A DNA stretch of 64,000 bases. Origin: JAEUMD01 sp050246945. GTDB lineage: Bacteria; Pseudomonadota; Alphaproteobacteria; Rhizobiales; Hyphomicrobiaceae. A model generated the notes under the pieces. The model was not told the DNA's origin, searched no databases, and worked only from the letters and a program-made list of their open reading frames with translations. Shown piece after piece: positions 63,651 through 64,000 of this stretch. Position numbers and translations under genes: made by a program. The DNA is taken from assembly GCA_050246945.1 (NCBI GenBank), contig JBFWVC010000006.1:1-64000 (forward strand), written 5' to 3'. Positions within the stretch are counted from its first letter, which is position 1. Every line of letters starts with the position of its first letter.

Positions 63651-64000
63651 ATGCGCCTGGTTGTCTTTCCTGCTCTTCTTGCAATGCTCTTGCTGATTGC
63701 AACACTCGCCGGCATCGAGGTTGCGGTGCGTGCCATCGCGGACGACGGCATGCAATTCGATCTGGAAATGTGGAAGTATGCCAGAGACGTGAAGATCCCC
63801 TCCAGTGACCCAGAGCTTGGTCACATACACAGACCCAATCGTCAGGCCCGGCTTATGGGAGTCGACGTGCGCACGAATTCGAGAGGTCTTCGTGATCGAG
63901 ATTTTCCGCTCGAGCGTGATCCAAGCACATTGCGAGTCCTCATGCTTGGCGACTCCCTGACGTTCGGCTGGGGCGTGCCGCAAGACAAGACATTCTCAAA
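63651..64000 (+). CDS. SGNH/GDSL-family hydrolase, 5' part
   Basis: A plus-strand gene cut by the window end, with 116 codons visible. From the ATG at 63651 a hydrophobic signal anchor (LVVFPALLAMLLLIATLAG) leads to GHIHRPNRQARLMG, TNSRGLRDRDFPL and then LRVLMLGDSLTFGWGVPQDK. The GDSL serine motif and the TNSxGLRDxE segment upstream are typical of SGNH hydrolases associated with the cell surface or with polysaccharide modification such as acetylation. The catalytic Asp-His motif would lie beyond the window. The ribosome binding site is weak. Confidence 0.8.
   Translation, partial: MRLVVFPALLAMLLLIATLAGIEVAVRAIADDGMQFDLEMWKYARDVKIPSSDPELGHIHRPNRQARLMGVDVRTNSRGLRDRDFPLERDPSTLRVLMLGDSLTFGWGVPQDKTFS

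Overview
The window reads as chromosomal DNA of an alphaproteobacterium of the order Hyphomicrobiales (Rhizobiales). The evidence is a GC-rich sequence, a red-type (form IC) RuBisCO operon with cbbX, the RcdA/DUF1465 and DUF1192 pair, a DUF2842 protein, and rpmE, groESL and CIRCE of alphaproteobacterial style. The genus cannot be fixed from sequence alone. The presence of RuBisCO, phosphoribulokinase and an oxygen-independent hemN suggests a facultative autotroph that also meets low oxygen.

Layout. 1-300: the 5' end of an IS5-type transposase gene followed by two related long palindromes. 400-10660: mostly housekeeping genes (ribA, a membrane glycosyltransferase, a crotonase/VOC/CoA-binding gene group, a secreted DUF4168-like protein, a thioesterase, rplM-rpsI, a TerC-type exporter, argC, ctaA, DUF2842). 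10680-20140: an exopolysaccharide cluster with a deacetylase and a GumC-like chain-length protein on the minus strand, and divergent Wza-like export lipoprotein, GT4 glycosyltransferase, polyprenyl-phosphate sugar transferase and Wzy/ligase-type polymerase on the plus strand. 20140-21890: hemN behind an FNR/FixK-type box and a three-unit tandem palindrome. 22000-34200: a long minus-strand Calvin cycle operon, fbp-prkB-tkt-pgk-fba-cbbL-cbbS-cbbX-rpe-thioredoxin-like-gph, with cbbR divergent at its head and a GST gene at its tail. The tight spacing (many gaps under 60 nt, several 1-4 nt overlaps) supports one transcription unit.

35300-51600: an unrecognised 612-residue membrane protein, an MsbA-like ABC exporter, rpmE, rcdA, a probable structured small RNA, DUF1192, a quinone oxidoreductase, a bactofilin joined to a CSPG-like domain, a HAD phosphatase, a membrane protein with a degenerate EAL domain, a class III aminotransferase, an SDR lacking its catalytic Tyr/Lys, PPK2 and a short BLUF photoreceptor. 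51790-53990: groESL with a sigma-70 promoter, a CIRCE operator and a terminator. 54250-61050: prfC, a small secreted protein, recQ, a Nudix hydrolase and a PiT phosphate transporter. 61250-64000: a 73-residue FlbD-like protein, a pyruvate/indolepyruvate decarboxylase, and the start of an SGNH-family protein cut by the window edge.

A dispersed family of 45-49 bp palindromes sits in four intergenic regions (seven copies, one a hybrid of two subtypes). I see no CRISPR array, no tRNA or rRNA and no prophage. The least explained elements are the minus-strand four-hairpin RNA near 40.9 kb, the 612-residue membrane protein, the bactofilin fusion, the kinase-like domain without a Walker A motif in the EPS cluster, and the thioredoxin-like gene embedded between rpe and gph.
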